DNA of 64,000 nucleotides from Spinacia oleracea (lineage: Eukaryota; Streptophyta; Magnoliopsida; Caryophyllales; Amaranthaceae), in assembly GCF_020520425.1 (NCBI RefSeq), contig NC_079487.1, forward strand, positions 128,796,385 through 128,860,384, read 5' to 3'. The position numbers and the translations under genes are program-made. Positions 22,035 through 33,060 of this stretch are shown in pieces. Position 1 is the first letter of the stretch, and every line of letters begins with the position of its first letter. The notes under the pieces were generated by a model that saw nothing but the letters and a program-made list of their open reading frames with translations, did no database searches and was not told where the DNA came from.

Positions 22035-24540
22035 GTGAAGAATTATTGATATAAAATAATACCGCGTAACAGTTAAAAATTTCAATGTAAAAGTTAACTC
22101 TGTTGTAGTAAAAGTTAAGAAAAGTCTTATATCAGTTTAAATAACTTTTACTACATGAACGCTAACTTTTAATGCAAAAAGGCTAACTTTTACTCTCTTT
22201 ACTCAAAAAGGCTAACTTGGGTTCACTTAAGTGAAGAAATAGGGATATAAATAATACCCCGTAAAAGTTAAAAATATCAATGTAAAAGTTTACTCTGTTG
22301 TATTAGTAAAAGTTAAGAAAAATCTTATATTAGTTTACCTAACTTTTACTACTTGAACGCTAACTTTTTCATTTGTTAAAGTTGTGGTTATGTTGGTTAA
22401 AGTTATGTAAATTGTTCTAAAAGTTAAGACAGTCTTCCGTCGACTCAAACCTAACTTTTACTTTTAATAACTTAACTTAACTGCTAAAAGTCTGACTTTT
22501 ATATTTTTACCTTTCTTCAGCTAATGTGAGTCGTGCATTATTTTTATTTCACATATTGTAATTTTATGTGTTAAAGTTGTAGTTATGTAGGTTAAAGTTA
22601 TGAAAATTGTTCTAAAAGTTAAGGCAGTTTTTCGTCGTCTCAAACCTAACTTTTACTTTTATTAATTTAACTTTAACTACTAAAAGTCTAACTTTTTATA
22701 TTTCTACCTTTCTTCGGCTAATGTGAGTCATGCAATCTGTTTTATTTCACACCTTGTAATTTTATGTGTTAAAGTTGTTGTTATGTTGGTTAAAGTTGTG
22801 GAAATTGTTCTAAAAGTTAAGACAGTCTTCCGTCGACTCAAGCCTAACTTTTACTTTTAATAACTTAACTTTAACTGCTAAAAGTCCGACTTTTATATTT
22901 TTACCTTTATTCAGCTAATGTGAGTCGTGCATTATTTTTATTTCACACATTGTAATTTTATGTGTTAAAGTTGTGGTTATGTAGGTTAAAGTTATGGAAA
23001 TTGTTCTAAAAGTTAAGGCAGTTTTTCGTCGTCTCAAACCTAACTTTTACTTTTATTAATTTAACTTTAACTACTAAAAGTCTGACTTTTATATTTCTAC
23101 CTTTCTTCGGCTAATGTGAGTCATGCAATCTGTTTTAATCCACACTTTGTAATTTTATGTGTTAAAGTTGTGGTTATGTTGGTTAAAGTTATGGAAATTG
23201 TTCTAAAAGTTAAGACAGTCTTCCGTCGACTCAAGCTTAACTTTTACTTTTAATAACTTAACTTAACTGCTAAAAGTCTGACTTTTATATTTTTACTTTT
23301 CTTCAGCTAATGTGAGTCGTGCATTATTTTTATTTCACACATTGTAATTTTTTGTGTTAAAGTTGTGTTTATGTAGGTTAAAGTTATGGAAATTGTTCTA
23401 AAAGTTAAGGCAGTTTTTCGTCGTCTCAAACCTAACTTTTACTTTTATTAATTTAACTTTAACTACTAAAAGTCTAACTTTTTATATTTCTACCTTTCTT
23501 CGGCTAATGTGAGTCATGCAATCTGTTTTATTCCACAACTTGTAATTTTATGTGTTAAAGTTGTTGTTATGTTGGTTAAAGTTATGGAAATTGTTCTAAA
23601 AGTTAAGACAGTCTTCCGTCGACTCAAGCCTAACTTTTACTTTTAATAACTTAACTTTAACTGTTAAAAGTCTGACTTTTATATTTTACCTTTCTTCAGC
23701 TAATGTGAGTCGTGCATTATTTTTATTTCACACATTGAACTTGTCTGTGTTAAAGTTGTGGTTCTATAGGTTAAAGTTATGGAAATTGTTCTAAAGGTTA
23801 GGGCAATTTTCCGTCGTCTCAAACCTAACTTTTACTTTTATTAACTTAACTTTAACTACTAAAAGTCTGACTTTTATAATTCTACCTTTTTTCTGCTAAT
23901 GTGAGTCATGCAATCTGTTTTATTCCACACCTTATAATTTTATGTGTTAAAGTTGTGGTTATGTTGGTTAAAGTTATGGAAATTGTTCTAAAAGTTAAGA
24001 CAGTCTTCCGTCGACTCAAGCCTAACTTTTAGTTTTAATAACTTAACTTTAACTGCTAAAAGTCTAACTTTTATATTTCTACCTTTCTTCAGCTAATGTG
24101 AGTCGTGCATTCTTTTTATTTCACACATTGTACTTTAATGTGTTAAATTTGTAGTTTTATAGGTTAAAGTTATAGTAATTGTTCTAAAAGTTAAGGCATT
24201 CTTCCGTCATTAATGTGAGTCGTGAATTCTTTTTATTTCACACATTGTACTTTTATATGTTAAATTTGTAGTTTTATAGGTTAAAGTTATGGAAATTGTT
24301 CTAAAAGTTAAGGCAGTGTTCCGTAATCTCAAACCTAACTTATAATTTTAATAACTTAACTTTAACTGCTAAAAAAGTGTGACTTTTATATTTTTACCTT
24401 TCTTAAGCTAATGTGAGTCATGCATTATTTTTATTTTCACGCATTGTACTTTTCTGTGTTAAAGTTGTAATTTTATAGGTTAAAGTTATGGAAATTGTTA
24501 AAAGTTAAGAAAAGTTTTGTACCAGTCTACCCAATATGCA
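22035..24540 (+). repeat. 196-bp tandem array with two alternating monomer types
   Basis: Monomers begin with gttaaag at 22375, 22570, 22768, 22964, 23161, 23356, 23554, 23749, 23946, 24142, 24259 and 24458. Spacing is 195-198, except one truncated unit of 117 and a last of 199. Odd monomers have aagacagtcttccgtcgact and 'gagtcgtgcatta'; even ones have aaggcagtttttcgtcgtct and 'gagtcatgcaatctg'. The true repeat is thus a dimer of about 392. Two related, more divergent units (22035, 22231) precede them at the same 196 period. All reading frames are closed. Confidence 0.92.
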
Positions 24541-24555
24541 ATTGTTTGAACACTA

Positions 24556-24626
24556 AGGCTATTAGCTCAAATGGTAGAGCAATGTGCATATATGTACATG
24601 GTGTGGGTTCAAGTCCCATATAGCCT
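24556..24626 (+). other. tRNA-like sequence 1
   Basis: 71 bases fold as a cloverleaf: acceptor AGGCTAT/ATAGCCT (7 perfect pairs), D stem GCTC/GAGC, T stem GTGGG/CCCAT with loop TTCAAGT. The anticodon stem (ATGTG/TACAT) leaves an 8-base loop, so a functional tRNA is doubtful and no anticodon is assigned. Confidence 0.6.
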
Positions 24627-24744
24627 ACATACTATTAGGTTGTGTTTTGGTTCGATATAGTGAAAAATGACTAACAGTATAAAGTCATCCCAAAATAGGT
24701 AAAAGTTACCCAAAATGTCGATATTTTTTTCATAATAAAACAAT

Positions 24745-24815
24745 AGCCTATGTAGGATTTGAACCTACATCTCCGCGCAAGGTGCACGGTGCTCGGCCTG
24801 TTGAGCTAATAGGCT
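24745..24815 (-). other. tRNA-like sequence 2
   Basis: Minus-strand 71-mer: acceptor AGCCTAT/ATAGGCT (7 perfect pairs), D stem GCTC/GAGC, anticodon stem CCGTG/CGCGG with loop CACCTTG, T stem GTAGG/CCTAC with loop TTCAAAT. The stems are complete, but position 33 is A where tRNAs have U. A nominal CCT anticodon should therefore be treated with caution. Confidence 0.65.
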
Positions 24816-24928
24816 TACAAAAATAAATACACACAATGTAGAACATATTTCAAACTTTTTAAGTTCCAAAGAGTTCAAAGCACACAATAAGGTTTACCTA
24901 TTGTAGTTTTCCCCCCTGCTCATTAATG

Positions 24929-25001
24929 AGCCCAAAAGAAGGATTTGAACCTACATCTCCGCACAAGCTGTACGGTGCTCGACCAATTGAACTAATAGGC
25001 T
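24929..25001 (-). other. tRNA-like sequence 3
   Basis: A diverged copy of tRNA-like sequence 2: D arm TAGTTCAATTGGTCGAGCA, anticodon arm CCGTA/TGCGG with loop CAGCTTG, and T loop TTCAAAT. There are mismatches in the acceptor and T stems. Confidence 0.6.
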
Positions 25002-25964
25002 TATAAAAATAAAAACACACAATGTACAACATATATAACCATCAAACAGATTATGCAGGGGAATACAACCCGGCCAACTAGTAACAAGTTAAATGTTTAC
25101 TGATGAAGCACATTTTATCAACGGTAAGAACTAAGAAGGAACACAATTTTCTATGTTGATTGCTAGATAAGCATCACCACTTAGTCACTTGCTACATTCA
25201 TTTAACGATATGAACTCACCTATTATCATATTGGGCCACAAATGTCTTGTACTCTTGTTCCAGCCACCACTGCCCATGTTATCACCAACCATTTTGGGAT
25301 TACGAGTGTCACAACAGGTCGTATTATGACAGTATGTGGGGAAGAAACAGAGGATAATTTAGAGGGCTTGATTATAAAATACTAAAGTATACGGTGATGT
25401 AAAACTTGCGACCTAATGAAGCTCCCAGAACAACACTAATCTAATTCAATAGAAAACAACTTTTTTTAAAGAATATGTTACGATTCTTACAATTTCTTAT
25501 AAAACATCTGATCTCGAGATTAATATACACAATTAAGTAACTAATACCCAAAAAAATTATGAAATTTCCAAATCTAGGTCTTTGATTGTGTAGTTCAAAT
25601 AAACCACAAAAAAATTATTCATTTGCAGATGATTGAAGATAACAAAAAAAAATAGATGTAAAGTTTGATATTCGCAAAGAAAAGATCGCATACAGTAGAA
25701 ATTTCTCATAGAATTGAAAGAATTTTCACGATTTCAAAGTTTTTCCCCCAATTTTCTCACCTGAATTTTGCAGCTTCTCTCTCCTATGGTTTTGCGGCTT
25801 CTAGTTCTCTTTCCTCTGTTCTGCGTTTTGTTCTCTCTCTTCAATTGAGTTGTTTTTTTCTTCTATTAATAATTTCGCACGTGTAAAACTTTGGTGTACG
25901 TTAATATTAATGTACACCTGTTGCGCGCAAGACCGATTGTATGATTTTTGGGAAAAAGCTATAT

Positions 25965-26125
25965 GTACGCTTAGTGTACAAGATTCTCTTGTACATCACC
26001 ATTAATTTGTTGACGCATAATCAAATCCACTAAAAAATGAGAATGAAAGACAATAAATATGTCATTTAAACCAATAGAAAATCATGATGTACAAGATGAC
26101 TTGTACACTAGGTGTACATGTAGTA
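25965..26125. mobile_element. Small MITE with gtgtac-type inverted ends
   Basis: 'Gtgtacaag...cttgtacatca' at the left and 'tgatgtacaag...cttgtacac' at the right form inverted arms of about 40 bases. The ends resemble those of the 4.7-kb element next door and a lone hairpin at about 18359-18387 (gatgtacaata/tattgtacacc). Confidence 0.6.
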
Positions 26126-26335
26126 GGATCCTGATTTTTGTGTTAACAATGCTTGGTGGAAATATATACGGGTATTAAGAAGAAGAATTGAATGAAATAA
26201 ACTAATAAAACAAGTGGGGTTGAGTAGATATTTTAATAGGAAAAACAAGTGGGGGCCATGTCATTTTAGGGAGTGGAAGGTGGGGTGTAGATGTATTATT
26301 TAATTAGATTGTAGGGTTGATAAGTTAATAAAAAT

Positions 26336-26397
26336 AACAAGTGTATCTCTTAAATAAATACGGCCGGAAAAAACAAGTGTATCTCTTAAATAAATAC
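26336..26397 (+). repeat. Two 26-bp direct repeats before a Stowaway end
   Basis: 'Aacaagtgtatctctt' continuing to 'aaataaatac' occurs at 26336-26361 and 26372-26397. It is followed by cagagggagta, a Stowaway right terminus with no left partner seen. Confidence 0.8.
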
Positions 26398-26414
26398 AGA
26401 GGGAGTACTGTATT

Positions 26415-26937
26415 TAGGGGTGTTCATCGGTCCAAACCCGACCCGGACCGGACCGACCCGGACCGGAACGAAGGCCGAAATTTGATAATTTGAGACCCAA
26501 AGACCGGACCGATTATGCTTGGACCGAACCCGGACCGGACTGATAAAATCGGTCCAAAACCCGGACCGGACCGATTTGGACCGGTTGTAGACCTTTTTAT
26601 TTTTCTAAAAATTATGGTAAAAAAGAAAAAATATATATAAAAAAATAAATTTTTTAAGGCCTTTTTTGGAAGCTAAAATAAAACATATCACAATATAATA
26701 ATATTTACAACATATTAAAGGAGAGAATTAACTTTTTAAGTATTTTATAATATATTTTATTAAGAAAAAATCGGTCCGGTCCAAAATCGGGTTTTGGACC
26801 GGACCAGACCGAAGACCAGAAATTGATATTTCTCGACCCGATGACCGGACCGATTGTCTTCGGTCCGATCTGATCCGGTCTGGGTCGGTCCGGTCCGGTC
26901 CATTTTTTCGGTCCGGATCAATTTTTGCACACCCCTA
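26415..26937. mobile_element. hAT-type MITE with perfect 8-bp target duplication
   Basis: The termini TAGGGGTGTTCA and TGCACACCCCTA are inverted. The 8-mer actgtatt flanks both sides (26407-26414 and 26938-26945), the duplication size of hAT elements. Both arms are built of 'ggaccggaccg' motifs around an AT-rich centre. Non-coding. Confidence 0.88.
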
Positions 26938-27053
26938 ACTGTATTGGGTTCCAAAAATGCAAAACTACACGTAGGAACCAGCTAGGAAAGTAGGATCCAC
27001 CTATACTTTTATAATGCGTAATTAAGAAGTAGTAGTATATAGCCAATCAATTA

Positions 27054-27177
27054 GTGGGAGTGATGGATAGCTCAGTTGGTTAGAGCTTCCATCCCGGTTC
27101 CAGGAGATCCTGGGATCGATTCTCACCCCCGCCCCTGTGGCTCATTTGCACCCAAAAAAAAAATAAAAAAAAAATAG
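27054..27177 (+). mobile_element. tRNA-derived SINE with 13-bp target duplication
   Basis: The head contains box A (tagctcagttggttagagc) and box B (gggatcgattctc) and the tail is A-rich. The 13-mer agccaatcaatta flanks the unit (27041-27053 and 27178-27190). It is short, and both duplications are identical, suggesting a recent insertion. Confidence 0.88.
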
Positions 27178-27835
27178 AGCCAATCAATTAACAACGTACA
27201 TAACACAACTGAGTACAATAGATATTAATCAATCAGAGGGCTAATGTTTGAAATCAATTATAATCGAACATCAAATTAATCAACCAATCCCCATCTTTTA
27301 CCAAACATGATAGTCGAGGGGATAATGGATTGCTTCAGTAAGAGAACATTTCACCGTTGATGGTGGCACATCTAACATAAACAGGATGAATCAGGATTTG
27401 CATAAGAATATCGATCACAGTTCCAACGATCTGTATCATCTACGAAGTAGTATATTTCTGGCTCCAGCACCGCAACGTGACCATTTCGTGATGAACCTTT
27501 AGTTTTAACCCAAAAGTCGAGGGAAAGTGGTGCTCAACCCAAAAACCAGAGAATAAAAATTGAGATGAAATTAGTGGAATTGTATTTTGAATGAAGATTT
27601 CGGTGTAAATTGAGTAAGAGTTGGTAAAGAAATTGAGTTAGGGTTGGTATCTTTGGTGGAATGGATTGTGAATCTTAGGATAAGAGGTGGGTATGGGATT
27701 TCATGGGTGTTGGGGGAGATAAAACCCCCTTGGTACGAGACTTCATTCCAAACAATAAAATGGATGGAATGGATTCTAACTGCATTCCAACCCATTCCAA
27801 AATGTCCAACCAAACGATCCCTAAAATAATGGGAA

Positions 27836-27866
27836 CTAGTTTTTGGGCTCGGACTATGCCCCGGGT
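27836..27866 (-). mobile_element. Possible Helitron 3' terminus
   Basis: On the minus strand the hairpin-like ccggggcatagtccgagccc precedes CTAG and a host T. This matches the two complete Helitrons at 31.8 and 33.9 kb, but no 5' end was found. Confidence 0.35.
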
Positions 27867-27930
27867 TAGTACATTAATGACATTCACATATACTTATGTA
27901 TAATTTTTTTTGCAATTGTAACATCAAACA

Positions 27931-28222
27931 TCTAATAGCTTAGTGGTAAAAGCTTTAATGTTTAAACTCAAGGTCAAGGGTTCAAACCTTATGCAAAACA
28001 TGTTTGACATTTTTATTATGTACATGGAGCGAACGATGACTCATAAGCAGAGTGCCACGTGTCACGTAAACTTTCGATTGAGGCTGAATTTGGTAGGGAT
28101 GACCCCGTGTTCGATCCTTCCCAACAACAATTGAGAGGGAACTGGAACCCTATCCATCTAAAACTCGTACCGAATTCGGATTAGCGCTAAAAATGAATCG
28201 AGTGGTTACACCAAAAAAACAA
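27931..28222 (+). mobile_element. SINE-like sequence(s), tRNA-like head and A-tailed body
   Basis: A box A-like tagcttagtggtaaaagc and a box B-like gggttcaaacc head the segment. A second box B-like stretch (tgttcgatccttccc) and a GC-richer body end in caccaaaaaaac. It may be two overlapping insertions. No target duplication was resolved. Confidence 0.45.
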
Positions 28223-28447
28223 ATGGACAATCAAGAGGCTATTATGATCTCGAAGTGGTCCCATCTTTGAAGCTATGATGTATTTTACATGAAGTTAGCC
28301 TAGGATTGGCTTTGCCACATATTACTGTTATTTAGTTTGTTTGTTTTTTTTGTTGGGGTTTTCCCCTTTTTGCACCAAAAAAAAACTAGCATATAAGCTT
28401 AATGCCTCATTTAGCCCAATAATTTAGGCCCATCTCAATACAATATA

Positions 28448-28697
28448 CTTCCTCCGTTTCGGAAATATCGCACCATTTAGTTTTTACACTATTCACTCTA
28501 CGAATTTGGCCATTTTTTGTGATTCGTACTTAAGATTTTAGTCATGTGGGGTTATGTTAGATCCGTATCGACATATATTTCCTAAATAATATTTTTTTAT
28601 AACTTTTAGTTGCACACGATTTGAGATATTAAGAGTCAAAATAATGGTTTGAGGAGTAAAAGTCAACCATGTTGCAATATTTTCGAAACGGAGAAAG
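28448..28697. mobile_element. Stowaway MITE, 250 bp
   Basis: Ends cttcctccgtttcg and cgaaacggagaaag are inverted, with TA on both sides. It sits beside the 3' tail of the LINE fragment. Confidence 0.8.
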
Positions 28698-28702
28698 TAT
28701 AT

Positions 28703-29700
28703 ATTTTTTTTTTTTGTGAAGATGAGGGGCATATCCCTAAATAAAAAGGCAACCAAATAATGTAAACAACGTCATACAAAAAACAAAGCAAAATGTAAGC
28801 AAGAAAATTACAACTATTGACTCCATGCCTCCTCGAGTTAGCCTCCTCCAACTGGCACCAAGTGAGATTGGGTCACTCCACACAATTCCTCCAATAAAAC
28901 GGCTTGAAGATTCGTCGGGACCGCCTCGAGAATCACCATTTTTTTATCCCAATTGACTCCATAGGTGGCCAACCAATCAACCGCTCGGTTAACTTCCCTA
29001 TAACAGTGAGTAATAGTAACTTCCCATTCTCGTCGGCGAATGAGAGCCTTGCATTTTTTATTAATATGATTGTACGGAGAATGTGGTGGGACCGCCTCCA
29101 CCAACATACAAATTACTACTTCCGAGTCAACTGTCAATTGGACTCGCGATGGCCACCATTCCAAGCAATAGTTAGGTCCCGAAGAACTCCAAACAACTCA
29201 GCCTTAGTACACGAACATATACCACAATTAGTAGAGAAAATTTCATGCTGTTCACCCATGTGTCCTCTAATAATATCACCAGCACCACTGCACCAGCACT
29301 CCCGGCATTACCCTTCGATGCACCATCCGTATTTAGACGTACCCGACCTTCACGTGGATGAGACCATCTAATAAACTACTCAACTCGTTTCCTCTTCCTT
29401 TCGCCATACCCAATCAGGTTGTTCTCCATACCTCACATAATATCTCTCATTCTAGACAAAATAAACACAACTTGGTCTAATGGTATACTAGTCTCCCTCT
29501 TAAAGCATCTCCCGTTTCGCCATCGCCATAACCACCATGTTGTGACATTAGATCGATAATACAATACCTTCCTCATTAGACAAAGGATTGTCCGCGTCAA
29601 TATTAATTGTGAGCCACTCCTTAATAGACGCTTAAAGATTGTTATCCCTCTAATATATAGCACATGCAAGAACAATAAGGAACTTAAAACTAATGGACTG
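28703..29700 (-). pseudogene. LINE 3' fragment with RNase H domain, decayed
   Basis: On the minus strand shifted frames read WRWRNGRCFKRET, LNTDGASKGNAGSAG, KAELFGVLRDL, LTVDSEVVICML and HCYREVNRAVDWLA. These are parts of the RNase H domain of plant non-LTR retrotransposons, with the catalytic D, E and D positions still visible. At least two frame changes separate the pieces. A T-run at 28704-28715 is the poly(A) tail of the minus-strand element. Reverse transcriptase and upstream parts are not seen. Confidence 0.75.
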
Positions 29701-30020
29701 ACTCAAGAACGTAGAAACAAAACATTTTTCTTTTAAAACATTTTTCCTCTTAAACCAAATCTGCTGAAATGACTGTGAGAGTCATACAATTTGGAATGAA
29801 TGTTAAGATCTTCTTTAATTTTATAGTGTTGGAACTCCTAACCACCCCCCCCCCCCCTTAATCTCCTCAACTGGCGGCCATGTTGCCATGATTCTAGGCA
29901 TGGTCCCTTGACCTATTCAGTTGCTGAGAACGTAGAAGTCAATGCTAGACGTGCCTGAATTTTCTCAACATAAGTTCCTTTTGAAAGACCATAAATAGGA
30001 AAACATGATTAAATAAAAGG

Positions 30021-30673
30021 GAAATTCTCTTTGGTAACCCTAAGTTCCTTATTTTTCTCTTTGGTAAAATAAAAATAAGAATGTTCTCTTTGATAACCTT
30101 AAGTTTTTGTACATAATTAAACAATGACATTAATATAGTTTGACCAATTTGATTAACCGTGATTAACATCCGGATGTACCAAAGTATCCTCTTTAATGGG
30201 ATAGCACACCATTCACCTATACTCACTGGCTTTTCATCGATTGAAGCATTTCAAACAAAAACCGTGCAAATCAATGAAAGTGTTATCCGAATGAAAATGT
30301 GGGAAACTAAAGATGATTATTTAAAAACATTGCAAATTTAACATTTGTGATGATGTAAGCAACTACTTGGTTGCACAATAATGAGTTGGGTGTTAAGGTT
30401 TATCAGTTTGGGTTTATATAAGAGGAAATGATTGGGAGGGAAATACTATTTTCATCTGGGAGGGAAAACTACGTTTTAAGGGTATTTAGGTAACTTCATC
30501 GTTAATTAATTATAGATAACTACAGTTAGTATAATAATGTAGTTTTTAACCAAAAATAAGATAAAACCATCATTTAATTGTGTATACAAACTTGAGGCTA
30601 CCAGAGAGAAAATTTTTGTTTTCATTTTACCAGATAGAAAATTAAGAAAGTTAAGGTTACCAAAGAGAATTTC
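30021..30673. mobile_element. Fold-back element with inverted arms of about 78 bp
   Basis: The left arm (gaaattctctttggtaacc and on to about 30099) is the inverse of the right arm (about 30595-30673, ending ggttaccaaagagaatttc). The centre of about 500 bases is non-coding. The flanks give no clear target duplication. Arms of this length suggest a MULE-type MITE. Confidence 0.7.
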
Positions 30674-30922
30674 TCAATTAAGAACGTTAATTCACTATTT
30701 AGTAAGTCTTACGGTACTAAGATCCAATTCTACTAATCAAATTTCACCTCTTTATCGATCCAAGATATGATATCGATGTTGAAAATCTTGATTATATTAC
30801 TAGTACAAAGTTCTCAACTAAGATTGACATGGATGAGTCTAACTCACTTCCAATTATCTCCCAACAAAATTCTACTAACAACGTACAACGATTCTTATAG
30901 ACATGTCAAAACATATTTAAAG

Positions 30923-31232
30923 CACTACAAAATAATCATTTTGTAGAGATGATGAATTTTGTCTCTACATAGTCCAAATCCGTCACAAAATGATGATTAG
31001 AGACGGAATTGGGACGGAAATATGACGTCTTTATAGAAGGCGTCTCAAAATTTTTGAAACGGAATTTTGGCAAATCCATTACAAATTTGAGATGAAAATT
31101 TTGAAACTTCATATACAATTCCATCTCAATTTTAATTTAGAGACAAAATTTTAGTATTCCGTCTCAAAAATTAAAGATGTTTATAGTATCCGTCTCAAAA
31201 TTCGTCTTTTAATAATGCATTATTTTGTAGTG
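30923..31232. mobile_element. CACTA-type MITE, 310 bp
   Basis: CACTACAAAATAAT at the left and its exact inverse at the right, flanked by AAG on both sides (30920-30922 and 31233-31235), the 3-bp duplication expected for CACTA elements. The interior is repeated 'gagacggaatt' and 'cgtctcaaaatt' motifs. Confidence 0.88.
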
Positions 31233-31829
31233 AAGGTTACACCACCAAATATTATAACTTAAAAGTAAAGACATTTACGACCATGGTTATGACATTAATT
31301 TATGTAGCAATGTAACTACTACTAATTTAGTAATTTACTATCATATGTTGCATGAGCCATTCGAAAGCTTTAACCTTAATCAATCCTCTTAGTTTTCGCT
31401 TTCTCTCTACATTTGCATTAGCACTAACACATGAATAATTAAAGCAAATAGCCAAGTCACCCAAAGCCTTAAGACACACAAATCACTACGAAAAACAATA
31501 ATCTAACTAGTTAGTGGCTCGATCAGGTGATACCTCAGATAGTCAGATAATAGAAAATAGATCAGTTAATTATATAACCTGTTTTGAGTTTAGTTTAAAT
31601 TTAATTTGTTAGATCGTAGTATATCTTGCTTTGAGTATGCTTAAATTAATTTTATCCTGTAAGGATTAATAATTCGTAAAATGTAATGAGTAATTTAGTG
31701 ATGTGAGACTATTAAGTAAAGATTGAGATAACTTTCTAATTATATTGATTTAATATATTTTTGAACATATAAGAAATCACAAAATGACTTATGGCGGACA
31801 TGGTGGTTAGAATGGTTTTAATAATATAA

Positions 31830-32511
31830 CTAGTGTGTGTCTCGGGCGTTGCCCCGAGTTACATTATTGAATACATGCAAAATGTTTTTCTACTCACTGT
31901 TTACATGGATTGCATATATATGCGAGTTTGACTTTTTATATATATAATAACTTTACGAAAATCTTTTATTTTATTTGGATGTGATGTATTGTATATAGTA
32001 TCATTTTTCAGTAAGAGTGTTCTTCCTTTTTTGAGTTGTAAGTATTTGTAAATCATGTCTAATATCCAATAAATGTTTTGGATATATGTTATGGACCATA
32101 TATGCTAGCACAATTGTTGACTAATGAATGAAAAAACATGTTCTATTATATGTGGAAATGTACAAATTAAAAATGTAATAATTAGTCCAAACCATTTTCA
32201 ATAATGGTAACAAAATTAAATTTTCTTGCAATCATTATGTTCTGAAAATTAGCAAATAACATAAAACATGTGAAAAAATAGTATAAATACACATTAATCC
32301 TATCCCCCTTAAATATATTTAAATGGAGTTAAAAGGCATAAATGATAGTATAGTTAAGATGGTAAGCTTTCTACTGTATTTCTTGTTTGTTCCATGTTCG
32401 AACCCTAACAAAAACATTTTGTTCATCAATATGAAAAGCAAAAGCACATCCTTCATGTCATTGTTGAAGTGGCGCCTTGTCATCTTTAAAGATGGTGACA
32501 CATAGTATAGA
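31830..32511 (-). mobile_element. Non-autonomous Helitron, 682 bp
   Basis: Read on the minus strand it begins TCTATACTATGTGTC after a host A (32512). It ends with the hairpin ctcggggcaacgcccgag, then acacacactag, before a host T (31829). Insertion between A and T, a TC start and a hairpin plus CTAG end are the Helitron signature. No Rep/helicase is encoded. Confidence 0.8.
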
Positions 32512-32519
32512 TAGTGTTC

Positions 32520-33060
32520 CGGTGTTGAAACAATGGGCTTCGTATGAAGGCCCTTTCGTTAGTGTTGAAGATCTTGTTTGCTTGAGTGAGTTGTGTCCGA
32601 ATTTACCTGCACAATGACAATGTTACTAGCCTCGGGGTGTTTCCGAGGAAAGCCCCTTCCGATGCCTAAGTAAGAACGATGCTCGGATTCTAGAGAGAGT
32701 TCTCTAGAGAGTAGTCCTAAGGCAATAAATTGGACGTACCTTGAGGTGTGAGTCTTGACGGTCTATTTATAGTGTTTGTCTAATAAATGTCTATAGGTCA
32801 TTTATTGTAATTGGGCCTTGGGCCTTTGTTGGTGGCTGATAAGCCAAGTAGGTCAGAATGGGGTTGATGTTGTTGTGTAGAGCCAATGAGATTTGGACTG
32901 TTGGCCCAATTGATGTCCAATTGAGAGCCTGCAAACATATAGTATACATGTCATGAATTTGAGCAAAACGGAGAAAATTAAACGAAGGCATTCGAGTCCG
33001 ACATTTGACTAAGCACCCCAAATTAACTTTTAATGTCAAATTAAGCCTATCTCAATTGTG
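32520..33060 (-). repeat. Possible LTR-like fragment
   Basis: GC-richer DNA with 'gcctcggggtgtttccgagg' and a minus-strand ctataaatag TATA-like box (about 32762-32771) recalls an LTR in reverse orientation. No ends, primer site or coding region were identified. Confidence 0.3.

Larger units (their letters stand above)
21204..25919. mobile_element. 4.7-kb element with hairpin inverted ends, satellite array and tRNA-like sequences
   Basis: The left end (ggtgtacattaaattattg, then tacaccaa) and the inverse of the right end (ggtgtacattaatattaac, then gtacaccaa) are inverted copies, and each is itself a hairpin (ggtgtaca...tgtacacc). Inside, in order, are a CT-rich leader-like stretch with a (ctccct)n run near 21335-21378, a 196-bp tandem array (22035-24540), three tRNA-like sequences, and a second CT-rich stretch near the right end. 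No transposase or other protein was found, and no target duplication was resolved. It is probably a non-autonomous element, but a host repeat block cannot be excluded. Confidence 0.5.

Noticed and set aside
24556-25001. Calling the three cloverleaf sequences true tRNA genes
   Set aside because: Anticodon loops are abnormal (8 bases, or no U33), so they are listed as tRNA-like only.
28904-29371. Plus-strand 155-codon open frame
   Set aside because: It is antisense to the LINE RNase H fragment.
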